From the NCBI GenBank assembly GCA_029959085.1, contig JARWIR010000018.1, positions 18,227,001-18,291,000 on the forward strand: a stretch of 64,000 nt of DNA, in the 5' to 3' direction. Shown one piece after another: positions 32,558 to 44,474 of the stretch. The stretch comes from Nemophila menziesii (taxonomy: Eukaryota > Streptophyta > Magnoliopsida > Boraginales > Hydrophyllaceae). Within the stretch, counting starts at the first letter, position 1; each line of letters begins with the position of its first letter. A program made the position numbers and the translations under genes. The notes under the pieces were generated by a model. It made no database searches and had not been told where the DNA came from. It saw only the letters and a list, made by a program, of their open reading frames with translations.

Positions 32558-33230
32558 CTGCAAAATAAAAAAAAAAAAAAAACAATAACTATCAAACACC
32601 ATTATTATGCAGATTAGTGCATATAAACAGAAGTGTATGTTGTATGTTTAAGCAAGTAGACCCAATTAACAAAAAATTAACTAGTTCTAAAAAAATTCAA
32701 ATGTAATTCATTTCGGTCATTTGAACTTGAATAATAATTAAAACTATTTTTTATGGTTAAAAAAATTAATTTAATTTTTAAATTATAGTTTAAAAAATAT
32801 TTTAAATCATAAAAAAATAAAATTATAGTTTCTGGGCAAAAGAGTATAATTGTTTCGATGATTAATTAGGTCAAATCAAAAATCCCCAAATTTTTCGAGA
32901 CCCTAACCCTAGCTTTACAAATTACACAATAAAAAATAAAAATATAAGCATTATAATGAAATTGACAATGCCCCTAGCAAATTCCCTAAACGAATCTTAG
33001 AGATCTAAGATCAATTTAAGAGGTACCAATCGAAACCCTAAATCCAAAATCGATCAACACAAAACAACAAGATTATGTACAATAGATATAGGGTAATCAT
33101 ATCCCATAACAAATGGATGTAAAATATAAGATAAAATCAATCGATTAATGGATTAATATATGCAGATCGGGAATTTTAAGGTAAAACCTAAATTAATAAA
33201 AACATTGATAAAAAGGTTTGAAAAAGGTAC
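32558..33230 (-). other. Probable 5' UTR intron of the ELM2-SANT gene
   Basis: Donor GATCG/GTACC at 33230 and acceptor TTTTATTTTGCAG at 32558, nine bases before the start codon. AT-rich throughout. Inferred from splice consensus only. Confidence 0.55.
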
Positions 33231-33460
33231 CGATCGACAGAGGATGAATCGAATCGTATGGATCTGAGTATTGAGGTGGATAAATTAAGGTTATTTTGAT
33301 GTCAATTTGAGAGGTTAGGGTTTCGATCTGATTTGGGGAAAATGATATGATACGAGCTTATGTAAGAAGATGTATCGGGTTGATTGAGGAAATAAACCGG
33401 TTATTTGGAAAACCGCGTGTAAAATGATAAACCGGTCCGGGTGAGTGAGTTGTTAATATA
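33231..33460 (-). promoter_or_regulatory. Probable 5' UTR exon and core promoter of the ELM2-SANT gene
   Basis: GC content rises and there are no element signatures. The transcript start cannot be fixed from sequence; it should lie between about 33300 and 33450. No clear TATA box is seen. Confidence 0.35.
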
Positions 33461-33640
33461 TTTTGTTCAAATTGAGTGTTTTTCTTGATTTTTCTTTTCT
33501 CAGATAAGAAAAGGAATATTGTTTGACCAAAATATAATAATTGAGAGTGTTTGGATTAAGGTTGTCTCTATGTCCACGTGTGGTGAGGTCAGGAAGGGTT
33601 CGAATATAGCCGTAAAGTGGATGACTTTTTGGATGAATTT

Positions 33641-33901
33641 TACTATTTTCTCTGTCTAAAAATAAGATGCCTTTAGTTTTCACATAAATTAAAAAATATA
33701 TTTATTATCTTTATTATTATTATAATATTTTTAATAAAATATTTTGATATTTTTAATATTTATTAAAAACATAAATTTAAATTTTTTAATAAAAATAATA
33801 TTAAAAAATATAAAATAAAATGTCTTGAAATTCTAAGTGAAATTATTTTTAGCACGCTATTTTTAATAAGTAGGACATTATTTTTGGAACGGAAAGTATA
33901 A
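33641..33901. mobile_element. Degenerate Stowaway-like MITE upstream of the ELM2-SANT gene
   Basis: The left end, CTCTGTCTAAAAATAAGATG, and the reverse complement of the right end, TTTCCGTTCCAAAAATAATG, form imperfect TIRs like the CTCCGTYCC AAAAATAAG ends of plant Stowaway/mariner MITEs. A TA lies at both outer edges and the core is AT-rich. Confidence 0.5.
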
Positions 33902-34867
33902 TGTCAATTTCTCTTTTTTTTTTTGGCAAAAGAAAATATGCATTTTCAATTATAAAAATATCAAATAAAGAAAATATAAATTAAAAATCTTACAAAATAA
34001 TTTTTTAAAGGATATAACACTTTATTGAATTATAAAACAATATAATGACGATATTTACATAACAAAAAACATAAAGACCTACATCTCATACATGATACCT
34101 GCCTATTCCGACCATAAAACCTAGGACTTCCTCTAACGGAAAATCTTCACTCGAATAACCCTTCCACACCATCGGATCCACTATCGTTAAACTACCAATG
34201 GAGACATAACATCTCAATACTAGTAGAAAGTACCTAATCACAATTAACATATCAACCAAGACCTGTAGTAGTGTAAACACCACACATCCTCCTAAATACT
34301 CAACCTATGGGTTCGGGGAGGATCGAGCAGGTGGATGATTACTCAACTTAAACCTCTCATTAAGGGAAAACATCCAAACTCCCTACATCTTTTAACCTTG
34401 TGACATAATTCTGGAATTCACTATGTTCACATCAACCCCCTTTAACATATCATACCTATTTGAATATGTACACATGCATAAACTAGATCACATATAAAGA
34501 CATATAAAGTTCTCCAGATACGGTTAAGTAATTTTTAGTCAAACCAAGATTTTAAAACCCTCATATACTCAAACTTCTATCTAATATAAATCCAACAAGC
34601 CCAATACCTATGTCCATTAGCCTTCATGGCCCGAAACTCCGAGGAAGCTAACTAGAACAAGAAGTAATAAAAATAACGAGAGTTGGCGATGTAGATCAAG
34701 CAGTGTTTTGGAAGGAGTTCAAGCCCTTTAAGTTGACCTTACCAACTTTCATGAGGCCTTAATATCGATAATGATCACATTTATGGCACCCTCCAAGCTA
34801 ATCATGATAACATAGATATTCTTTTCCACCACTTCAACATTCGATGTGGAAATGGAAACTTCCTAAT
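33902..34867. other. AT-rich intergenic stretch, no gene seen
   Basis: Only short ORFs. The segment 34800-34862 is imperfectly repeated at 36386-36450 on the other side of the solo LTR (GATAACATAG..TTCCACCACTTCAACATTC against GATAACATGG..TCCCACCACATCAACATCC). Confidence 0.5.
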
Positions 34868-36385
34868 TGATGTCTCCCCATTTTTGATGATTTAATATTA
34901 GTTGGAGACATCATTTTAGGTGTATTTATTAGGTTATAGGTCAATTTTATCATGATTTAGTACACTAGCCTATTTTGTGTCTTGATTTAATTATTTATTA
35001 TTTTTAGAGCATATGGGGTTTAATTGTTTGTTAATTGTGAAGCTTTAAAGACATGGTAATTAATTAGAGTCCAAGTTAATTCTAAGAGATAAAGGAAAGA
35101 GGATAAATATGGAAATTGGAGACAAAGGCAAGAAATATGAAAAAGGAAAAGATAAAGTTGCCAAATAAATCTGAATTCCAGCAACTACGACCACAAAAGG
35201 GATTATATCTCAAGATTGGATAGTAATTTGTAAGAATGGTCTACTTCAAAGTTAAAGAGCTTTCTGAGACGATCAGTTTCGAATATTAGAACGCGTAAAA
35301 CGGATAAATATTGAATCAGTTACGGCCAACACAAAACAACATAAAAATCTTACCTTTTCTATATTCTAGGGTTACAAATTTGAGTTGGGTTTGGAGTCCA
35401 ATACCTATCTTATACTCCAAGAAACGTTTTAGGGTTTCCTATACCCTATAAATACACCCTCTTATTAGATGAAACACATCCTTGGCCAAACCTTAAGCCA
35501 AGAGGAAGCTTACAACACAAGAAAAGAAGTCTGGAAGGAGCTGTGCGTCAATGATGTCATCTTCAACCTTTGAATTTGTAATTTCTTTTATTTTCTTAGT
35601 ATGAATTAAATAAATTTAGCTTGAGTTTTAGCATATATGTATGAACCCTAGTTTCGGTTGACATCTATCTAATTTGGGAATTATATGTTTTAAATTAAAT
35701 TCATGTTTTATTTCTCTGTTTATGTGTTTGATTTATAGTCTGTTTTCCTTGTGATTGCAACGTATAGAATTACCTTAATAGTAGTAGATAGTCAATAGTC
35801 AAAGGCATATTTAATAATGGAACCAACACATAACGTCTAGTGTAAGGATGGTCCGACAACCCAGCCGATCTTGATAGTCATTAAGGTTTGGTGTATTGCC
35901 ATTTAATCAATTGTAGGAAAAGTTTGCTTAGGACCCCCTATTGACACAGGTTAACCCTAATTTAAACTACCTAGCACAATTGAAATCGATTATTGGAATA
36001 CTACATTATTCACCCTTACATGTTTAGAACGGCAAGACTAGTGGGGATTACTTGCTAATTACTTAGGCTAAACTATCATACTATCTATTCTTTCCTTTTA
36101 TTTAATTTTCTGTCTTTAATTTATTAGTTTATTTTTATCTTCACAAAAACCAAATAAAAATCTATCTATCTTTTCTTTATTCTTGCGTATTATCTGTTTG
36201 AGCTTTTATATCTGCACTAAATAAATTGCATAAGTTCTCTCTAACCTTCGTAGTCTCTGAGGAACGAATCTTATTTATCATTAAAACTTGCATACGTCAT
36301 GTAATACTTGCAGAACCGTGCTCAGCCTAGGGTGTTTATTTGAACTTATTTTATTCATTATTTTATCACACCTTAGGCGACACCA
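34868..36385 (+). repeat. Solo LTR with perfect TSD CTAAT (1518 bp)
   Basis: TGATGTCTCC at 34868 to GCGACACCA at 36385, flanked by CTAAT at 34863-34867 and 36386-36390. Tip inverted repeat TGATGTCTCC/GGAGACATCA. TATAAATA near 35448. Same family as the element 2 LTR. Confidence 0.93.
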
Positions 36386-37597
36386 CTAATCGTGATAACA
36401 TGGTTCTTATTTCCCACCACATCAACATCCAAGTTGGAAATGAAAATTTCGATACCTAAAATCGGGTAACTGTTAGTATCTTTAAAGGGTAGTTACATTA
36501 TCATCTTGCCTGTACCATCTTTTAATGCTTAACGGTGTACTCTTTAATTACTTTTGTAGTCTAGCTTATTAGATGTAATTTTTTTATGTATTGCCTTCTT
36601 AAGTTTAATCTTTAAGAGTTTTACTTTTGAGACATGGGGTCACGACTCATTTCAAGTTTGTGCTGGGGAGGGGGGGGCCTATTATCTCCTATCTCCTTTT
36701 TAAGTGTTTGTTATTAGTGAATTTTTGTAAAAAAAATCTGAAAATATTTTTTATTATAGTTTGCACAACAAAAAAACTATTGTTTGGAGATAGTTTTTTT
36801 GGCATCTAGGCAACATTTTTTGAACTATCTCAACACTTTAGGCGATAATTTTGAGCTAAACCCTTTGAATGTTTGATCATTACAACAAATACAAATGACT
36901 CCTAAAGAGTAGATAAGAAAGTAAAGTTTTTTTACTTTTTAATGAGTGGATTGATCAATAATGCTCGATGATAATCTCCTACTAAGTAGATGGCTAATTG
37001 GTACTTGATTGAATCCTTCTTTATTTGATGTATACAATAAAGATATATTTAATCCTCTTGAGTGGATATGAAAATTATGATTGTCAAGCTTTGAATATGA
37101 TGAAAAGATGAAGATTTTAGTGCTTGAGAACTCTTGATTTAGTGCTTGAAGATGATAGCAGTTGAGGATGATCAAAAGTGTATTGAATGCTCCTTTTGTA
37201 TGTGTATTTAGAGAGTTCAAATGCTCTAACATATTTATTAAGAAATATATCTTGATTAAAATTGGGGGCCCAGTTTCGATGAATGTGGTTACTCAGTTAA
37301 AAAAACGGGAATGATCTCCAACGTAGTAATTTCAAAGTGTATAGTAACCAAAATGGGGTTACATTTTTTGCCTCAAAACAGGATACTAGTCTTGATAAAA
37401 AATTGGGATCCCAAAATACATCGTATCTTGCAACCCATTTTAGACTTTGACTTCTAGCCTCGTTTCTCATATGGAAAAACTTTCAACAATAAGAGATATT
37501 AGATACAAAATTATAATAAGGTTTGTAGATGAGAACTTTGACAATTAAAATCATAGAAAAAGTCATGGCTAGTTCAAGGTTTGTGTGGTAAAGATGG
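36386..37597 (+). other. Old retroelement 3' region remnant and unannotated sequence
   Basis: 36560-36720 resembles the 3' region of elements 1-5: GAGACATGGGGTCACGACTC, then a purine-rich GGGGAGGGGGGGG and CTATCTCCT, matching the hairpin and PPT-like motif 2 with decay. I recognise no gene in the rest. Confidence 0.45.
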
Positions 37598-39203
37598 TGA
37601 TGTCTCCCTTTTTGTTCTATATTTATATGCTTAGGAGACATCAAATTAGGTGAATTATGAACTAATATGGTAGACTTTTAATGATTATTTGCTATATTTC
37701 AATTTCACTCCCTGGAAATTAGTATTTTTGGATTTATTAAGCTTTTGCGCGTAATATGGTTTGTTTTTAGTGAAAAGTTTGTAGGTTTGGAATACTAGCA
37801 AGGAGGGAAATCGTGGATTAAAGTCATAGATCGTGTAAAGAAGTCAAAGGCGTGAAGAAATATTCTGAAGAGTTGATTTAGGAAACTGCAAATCTGGAAG
37901 GCTGCTGAAGATTGCTGATTTTGAGCCATTTAGACGAGGATTCATTAGTTGAGCTGTGAAGAGATTAGATTCCTTATTGAGTTATGAAGATTTAACAAGT
38001 TGAACGGATAAATTCCGAGTTGAAATGAGCAAGTTACACCCGTTTTAGTGAAGGGTATACAGCAGTTACGGGATTTAGACTTAAATTATGGACTTGGTCT
38101 TTCTAATATTTGACTAATTAACCTAAATAAAGGCCCTAGTCCGATTTTAGCACTATAAATAGGCCATTAGACCTCATTATTCAGCACCTCTCATTTTATT
38201 CTTCAAATTAAATCATCATCGGAAGAGATTGTCCAGAGAAAAAGTCAGAAGCAAGGAAAAGGAGAAAGTTAAGAGCTGGAGAAAGTCATCTTCTCCAAAT
38301 CACAGCCAAACCCAATTCCTAATTAGGTTTCATCTTTTATTTCTGTAATTTGTAAACATGAATTCTTTTACTTTTATTTTCTAAGTTTACATTTCATTCA
38401 TGAGCTAAATTTAATTAGTACTTGAGGACGCATTAATGGGTTAAGCCCCAATTTATTTCATTCTATGTTTTTGATTTTGGGATTATTATAATTGAAATCG
38501 AATTGGGTAATTAGTATTTTTCCTTAATTTTCATTTATAAACTATTATTGAAGTAATTAATCAACAATAGGACTTAGTATTTAGGCTATTCCATATAGTG
38601 GCATATGGATCACCTTGACGGGGTCTAGATACAGACATAATTAATGAATGTAGGATAGAAATTATTTGACCTTGACAGGCTTAATTAATCATATGGCCAA
38701 TCTGGTAATTAGAACTTAGTCATTCGAAGGTGGACTATAATCGCTCTAACGGGGTTTTAAGCACCTAAGAATAGCTCCTTAGTCTACCCTGACGGGGGTA
38801 AGGAGAATATCGAATCCTGACCACTATTATTTACCAATTCGTCCCTTAAACAATACATGGAATGAATAGATTTAGGTGAAACCCTAGGTTGCTCAAGTAC
38901 TATATCTCTTTCTCTCGCGTTTACTCACTTTTTACTTGCGTCTAGCTTAGTTGCATTATTTATTTAGTACTTTAATTTAATTTCACTTTAGTATTTAATC
39001 AAAAACAAAACAAACATCTATCCATTTACTTTTCTTAGTATTTAAACAACTATTCCTATTAACGGCATAACATCTTAGTCTTATCCAATCCGTCCCTGAG
39101 ATCGAACACCCGTTTACCGGATATTACTTGGACGACCCGTACACTTGCGGTACGTGTCTTGCCTTTTTAGGTGTGTTTATTTAGAACACACAAGGAGACA
39201 CCA
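37598..39203 (+). repeat. 5' LTR of element 6 (1606 bp)
   Basis: TGATGTCTCCC at 37598 to AGACACCA at 39203. TATAAATAGG at about 38154. Tip inverted repeat TGATGTCTCC/GGAGACATCA within the first 50 bp. Related to the solo LTR 22369-23800. Confidence 0.9.
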
Positions 39204-39209
39204 AGTTTT

Positions 39210-39227
39210 TGGCGCCGCTGCCGGGGA
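39210..39227 (+). other. PBS of element 6
   Basis: TGGCGCCGCTGCCGGGGA, identical to the PBS of elements 1 and 2, six bases after the LTR. Confidence 0.85.
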
Positions 39228-39335
39228 CGGTAGCGTGTGACCACGGTGTTATTCGTAAGTATTTTTAGTTGTTATTTTTATTTCAGTTTTACGCTTGTCT
39301 TTGTTTTTGTTTTACAGGTTCAATATTTAGGGTAA

Positions 39336-40158
39336 TGATCAAGAGATTCCATTAAATATGCATGGAGGATATTATCCAAATTCCGGTCCATTCGACTATA
39401 GGGAAGACTCTTCGGGATATCAACAATGGGGTGGTAACTTCTACCAACCATATTGTCAATACACGCAAGAGCAAGAATTGAACAATGAATGAACCGGGCA
39501 TGTCCAACAACCTCCACAACTAACTCTCTCCGAATTAAATGTGAATGGATTTCAAGGTTACGAACTGAATTTGATGCAAGAGGTACATGTGGATTAGATA
39601 ATGAAGTTTAGCATAGAGGTAGAAAATTTAGGACAAATTCAAGAGACTAGACTCAAGAGAATACGAGATGAACATGAATTGACCATCCTCCAAATGGGGC
39701 TAGATTGGGGGTGTCCCCCAAATATGCTATATCGTCATAGAATCATGGGCACTTTGTACGCTCACCTTGCAACCCCACAAGTCCACCAAAGCATAAATTG
39801 GAAGGAGTTCGTGGATTCTAGAAATAATAAATATGTGGTTGGATTACCCGAGATATAAGCATGTATAGAGGAATGTTTTCTTGCTAAGAAATGGATTCGA
39901 GCTAAGCTTATTGAAGATCTACAGGTAATTAATCCAACAAGAGCAATCCAAATATACCATGTGGAAGAGAATGAGTTTCGCCATGAGAGCAATGAGGCGA
40001 AACGGAGATACTACCCGCCCCCTTTCAAAGATCGATTGAATAAAATTTTAAGGGGGAAGGTTATAAAGCCTTTACATCAAGGAAGAGGCGAGTTTAAGCG
40101 GAGGAACACCGCAAAGGCCTCAATACCATTTTCATGGAAGGTAACGCGTCGAACTTAA
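39336..40158 (+). pseudogene. Broken small ORF1 of element 6, no recognised domain
   Basis: One frame reads, from about 39358, MHGGYYPNSGPFDYRED, then a stop. It continues as a charged stretch (39601-39858: FSIEVENLGQIQETRLKRIR, HRIMGTLYAHLATPQV) to another stop, and a further stretch (39961-40158) ends in a basic tail (KRRNTAKASIPFSWKVTRR). At least three in-frame stops break it. Gln/Tyr-rich N-termini like this are seen in small gag-like proteins of LARD-type elements, but I cannot assign it. The stop at 40158 is followed 13 bp later by the same AACAAAAGTGC hairpin motif as in element 1. Confidence 0.5.
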
Positions 40159-40170
40159 CGACGTAATAAA

Positions 40171-40199
40171 CAAAAGTGCTTCTTGGGAGACAACCCAAG
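40171..40199 (+). other. Post-stop hairpin motif of element 6
   Basis: ACAAAAGTGCTT followed by CTTGGGAGACAACCCAAG (40182-40199): 6-bp stem, 6-base loop. Best preserved copy in the window. Confidence 0.65.
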
Positions 40200-40379
40200 T
40201 TTTAAATTGCTTTCATGTCTTTAAATTCTTAGTGTAAATTAGAATAATGGTTATTTATTTAGTGTTTATTTTTAAGAAATGAGAAAGGTTGGTGTTTTTG
40301 ATGATTACAGGAGTAAAGGTCTTGAGTTTGGGGTAGGTAGCGCGAAAAAGAATGAAAAATTTGGGTTACAATACAGTAG

Positions 40380-40965
40380 AAACCGGGAACCCGGTTGCTA
40401 GAAACCGGGAACCCGTTTTTTGGTGCTGTAACCGGTTATCAGTAACTTCGGAAGATCATAACTTGATGATCGGAAGTCGGAAGTAACTTTTTGTTGAGCC
40501 TAAACCGCATAACTTTTTGAGCTCTATCCAATAGTGAAGTCAAAAAGTTCTTATACATATCCCAAAGTTTCTGACCTGTGCGTATAGAGAGACGCAACTT
40601 GTGGAGCAAAAATGAAGAAAAACAGAATTATGATAAAAATGGTAACTCCAATGGAAAATCTGAGTAATCCAATGGACCGGGAGCACAATTTCCAATAAAA
40701 ATGAGTATAAGGGTCGCAAAAATCCGAGGTGTAGGTAAGGAGAAATCGAAAAAACAAAATGGGAATTTTCTGCGCGAATACGCAACACCTTGCGTCCAAC
40801 GAGTTAGCAATTCGCGTGCGAATAGCCAACCCGTTCGTCACTAGTCGGGAACCCGTTCGCAAAAGCCAACACTCTGACCCCTGCGTAGGCAAAGAAGCAA
40901 GGACGTTGCGTCTAAAAAAAAATACCTGACCGGGTACCCGGTTGGCACAAACGGGCGCCCGGTTA
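40380..40965 (+). repeat. GC-rich palindrome array of element 6
   Basis: Contains AACCGGGAACCCGGTT (40381-40396), AACCGGGAACCCGTT, ACCGGGTACCCGGT (40929-40942, perfect) and CGGGCGCCCG (40952-40961, perfect). The boxes are built on ACCGGGNNCCCGGT, unlike those of elements 1-3, but lie at the same place, after the post-stop hairpin. Confidence 0.78.
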
Positions 40966-41039
40966 TCTTCGGCGAAAATTGACCTGAACCTTACAAAAAC
41001 CTTATCTTTTCCTTTTCTTTGGCCTCCCACATATGAAAC

Positions 41040-41890
41040 ACCATTGATAACGACTTTAAATTGATTTTATGATTTTGTGTTACAGTAATACATACAAGTG
41101 AATATCAAAATTGAAAAATTCAAAAAAATATATCGTTGATGCAGGAAATTGCCACGTCAAAAAATGCAATTTTTAATTTTTTTAAAAAAATTCACGGACG
41201 CACGTGTGTGGTGGAATTGATAATCTACTTTTGTGTGTTATAGCAACAGAAAAAGCAGAATCTCGAAATTAAAAAATCAAAAAATTTAAAAAAAATCATA
41301 AATATAAATATTAATATGTCTCGTCCAAGAATACAAATTTTTTATTTTTCTATTTTTTTTAAAATTAGTTATGAATTTTTTTAATTAATTCATGGGCACG
41401 CGCGTGTGATTAATTAGTTAATGGTGATTGGTCGTGACAGCGGTGGTGGAACTAGTTGGTGGTGGTTTGGGTGAAGGTGGTCGTGGTCGGCGGAGAATAA
41501 TGGAGATGATGGTGTTGGTGGTGGTGGATGCATGAGGTTGTGGTGGTTGTTGTGATGGTGGTGGATGCATGAGGTGGTGGTGGTTAATGCATGTGTTTGT
41601 GGTGGTAGTGGATTCCTAAGGTGGTGGTGGTGGAGGTGGTGGATGCATGAGGTGGTGACGTTTGTGATGGAGGTGGATGCATGAGGTTGTGATGGTTGTG
41701 TTGGATGCATTAGGTGGTGGTGATAGATGCATGTGGTTGTGGTAGTGGTGGATGCATGAGGTGGTGGTGGTTATAGACGAAGGTGGTGGTAGTAGTGGTG
41801 ATGGTGGCTGTGGTGGTCGGTGAAGAACGTATGAGGGGGTGGTGATACTCGATGGTAAATGCATAAGATGGTGGTGGTGGTCTGTGACAG
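41040..41890 (+). repeat. Dispersed repeat copy 1 with GGT-rich minisatellite
   Basis: 41040-41440 is AT-rich with TTTTGTGTGTTATAGCAACA and CACGCGCGTGTG signatures. 41450-41880 is a degenerate minisatellite of GGTGGTGGATGCATGAGG-type units. The reverse complement of the same order occurs at about 60770-61340. The element class is unknown. ORFs across the GGT tract are low-complexity artefacts. Confidence 0.6.
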
Positions 41891-42650
41891 TTGCCAGATT
41901 TTAGAATAAAAAGAAAATAAAATTAATTAATTATATATTTTAAATATTATATAATAAAAGTTAAAAATTAAAAATTAAAATGACATTAGGAGTAATAGTG
42001 GAATGTAATTATGTCAAAATGTTTAACTTGAAAAGAAATCTTTAATTAATGAGTAAATTATTATTATTATTATTTTTATTAGAATTTGAAAAATTGTAAT
42101 TAATTGTGAATTATTTCTTAATTAATTATAAAATAATTGCACATTATCATATCATTATTTTTTGAGTAATGATATATACCACCAAAAGTTGTACCATATT
42201 ACCAATGTTGTGGTATTATTGATGGATGTGAAATAAATTAAGATCAAAAAAATTTAAAAAAACAATTATTTTCCAATTAAATTATTTCATTTCATTCATG
42301 ATATTATTACAATAATTTTTATGGTATATATTACTACTCTTATTTTTAATCTCTTTAAAAATCTTTTTAATTAATAATGAATATACAAAATAAGATTCAA
42401 TTAGTATAGATTTTTAAAAAAATCCTAATAGATAAAAAAGCAAACCAAATGACAAAACTACTTTTACTTATTTTTATTTTTATTATAAAATTAAAAATGT
42501 TTAATCATAGTATTTATTTATTTTTAGTTAGTATTATATTACTTCAATCTATCTAAACTTTCTTTCTCTTACACATAATTTTTTTTCTCTCGATCAAACC
42601 CAAACACCACTTGATAAAACTATCGACATCGTCACTAAATGCTAATACCA
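41891..42650. other. AT-rich stretch, nothing recognised
   Basis: Very AT-rich, no ORF of note, no clear repeat ends. Confidence 0.5.
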
Positions 42651-42654
42651 CAAA

Positions 42655-44235
42655 TCTGAAAGTCCTAGAGGGGGGTGAATAGGATTACTAATAAGATTAA
42701 TACCTAATTAAAAATCTTTTGGACAATTATAAGTTTAAGAAAGAAACTTCTAAGTCAACTAATATATCAAACTCCTAAGGGATCATACAATGGATAAGCT
42801 AAGAGGTTCGATATATAAGAGATACAAGTAAAACGAGTTTCTAATCTCTTACTCCTCTAGATGACAATATGTTAGATAAACTAGATAATCAATATCACAA
42901 TATTCATACTAGCATATTATCAAACATATAAAGTGCGGAAAGTAAATAGAGTAGGGATAGAAAGATACACACGATTTATAGTGGTTCGGTTTCCCTACAT
43001 CCACTACCTAAGGAAGCCTCCTTAGGATTTCAAGCTTTTCACTAAGCTCCCGTGTCTCTCTTAACCGGGTCGAGAACACAATAACCCTTACAACCTCTTC
43101 GATAACACGAAGGACAAACACTTGTGCTATCGCAACACAAGGACACCGAGTATACTCCCGATACTCAAACACTTGTGCTATCTCAACACAAGGACACCGA
43201 GTATACTATCGATACTCAAATTCTCTCTTAATCTATCTATTACAAGAACTAGACTTAAGAGGATAAATACAAAGTGTTTAAAGGGTGAAACAACTTTGCT
43301 AATGAACTCCTAAAGAGATGATATAACTATTAGCTTAATACTTCTCTTGAGTAGATATAACACTTAAGCATGAAAGACTCCTCTTGAGTAGATAGAACTT
43401 TGTGGCTTATTGGATTAACTCCTTAATTGAGTAGATAAGACTATTTAAGCTCTTGACACCTTCTTGGATGATAACAATTAAGCCCCTTAGTGTATATGGG
43501 TTGAAGGTGTAGTTGTAGCCTTGAAAAACCTTCAATTTATAGCTGCAAAATGCTCCCAACGGTCATAAGACTTGTCTCCAACGGATATATTAATATCCCC
43601 AACGGATCTATTCCTTTTGTCTTCATTTTGCTGCAGGAAACCCTAATCTGCGGTGCACCGCGGGGTTGGTGAGGTGCACCGCGCCAAGCTTGCTAAATTC
43701 ACTTGCTCTCTGACGGGCTAGCCCCCTGGTCCGTGCCCTGGTCCGCACATCTGCGGTGTACCGTGCCCATAGTGCGGTGTACCGCACCAAAGGTCTAAAA
43801 CACCTTTTAATGAGTATATCTTTCACTACGATGCTCGGATCAGAAAACCTTCTTCACGAGAATTGTTGGAAACATCATACTAAGAAACTTTGTAGTTGAT
43901 CACTAAATCTAATTCTCAATGTACACAAAGATAAGGTTAAAAGTATTTGTATGAGAATTAGTTTCATAAGATATAACAATAAAGCTTTGATCTAAATGAT
44001 AAAGATGTGCTTTTAGATGAATTAGAGTGCAAGATAGAATATGTATAACAAGAGTAATTAGCACACTAAACACAAGAGGATTTGTCACATTAAAACAACC
44101 TATTAAGGGAGGCTATATGCCAACAAAATCTCTCTTGAGAAGAATATTTCGTTGTCTCCTCTCTGAAACACTACACACAAATCAAACATCTCTCTTTAAA
44201 CATATATCTCCCTCCATCCCCATCTCCGGTTTCAC
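42655..44235. repeat. Unclassified dispersed repeat candidate with tandem duplication and palindromes
   Basis: Starts near AAAGTCCTAGAGGGGGGTGA and has TTTATAGTGGTTCGG (about 42976), patterns I associate with repeated plant intergenic sequence but cannot name. It holds a 51-bp tandem duplication (43115-43165 and 43166-43216) and a GC-rich palindrome cluster (43647-43790). No intact ORF. Boundaries are approximate. Confidence 0.35.
43647..43790 (+). repeat. GC-rich palindrome cluster in the unclassified repeat
   Basis: GCGGTGCACCGC (43650-43661) is the same perfect 12-mer as at 2961-2972 in element 1. GTGCGGTGTACCGCAC (43772-43787) and TGCGGTGTACCGTG follow. The surrounding sequence is not otherwise recognisably related to element 1. 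Confidence 0.7.
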
Positions 44236-44415
44236 CTAGGGATGTCAACGGTTTGTTTTTTTGTAAAAATATCATAATATAACAATAACCATACATTTTA
44301 ATAAAAACCATAAATTATTGATTTATAACAATTGGTTACACTTTTCAAAACCATACCCAGACCATTAAGTTTCGGATTTTGTAAATGGGTGTACGATTTT
44401 TAACCATAACCAAAT
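44236..44415. mobile_element. Possible hAT-like MITE remnant
   Basis: Begins TAGGGATGTCAACGGTTTG and is rich in AACCATAACC, as in common plant hAT-type MITEs. Ends and TSD are not resolved. Confidence 0.3.
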
Positions 44416-44474
44416 AATATATATATGTATATGTATATGTATATATTTAATTTCCTAAAATAAGACCACATGTA

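Larger units (their letters stand above)
37598..41035 (+). mobile_element. Element 6: truncated non-autonomous LTR retrotransposon of a second LTR family
   Basis: 5' LTR (37598-39203), PBS (39210-39227), small broken ORF region (39336-40158), post-stop hairpin motif and palindrome array (40380-40965). No PPT or 3' LTR follows; homology ends near 41035, where a different repeat starts. The layout follows elements 1-3 although the coding part is short and lacks recognisable gag, protease or RT domains. Confidence 0.78.

Noticed and set aside
40551..41030. 159-codon minus-strand ORF
   Set aside because: Runs across the palindrome array of element 6 in antisense, with no recognised domain.
41414..41864. 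His/Pro-rich ORFs on the minus strand
   Set aside because: Low-complexity translation of the GGT-rich minisatellite; no start context, no domain.
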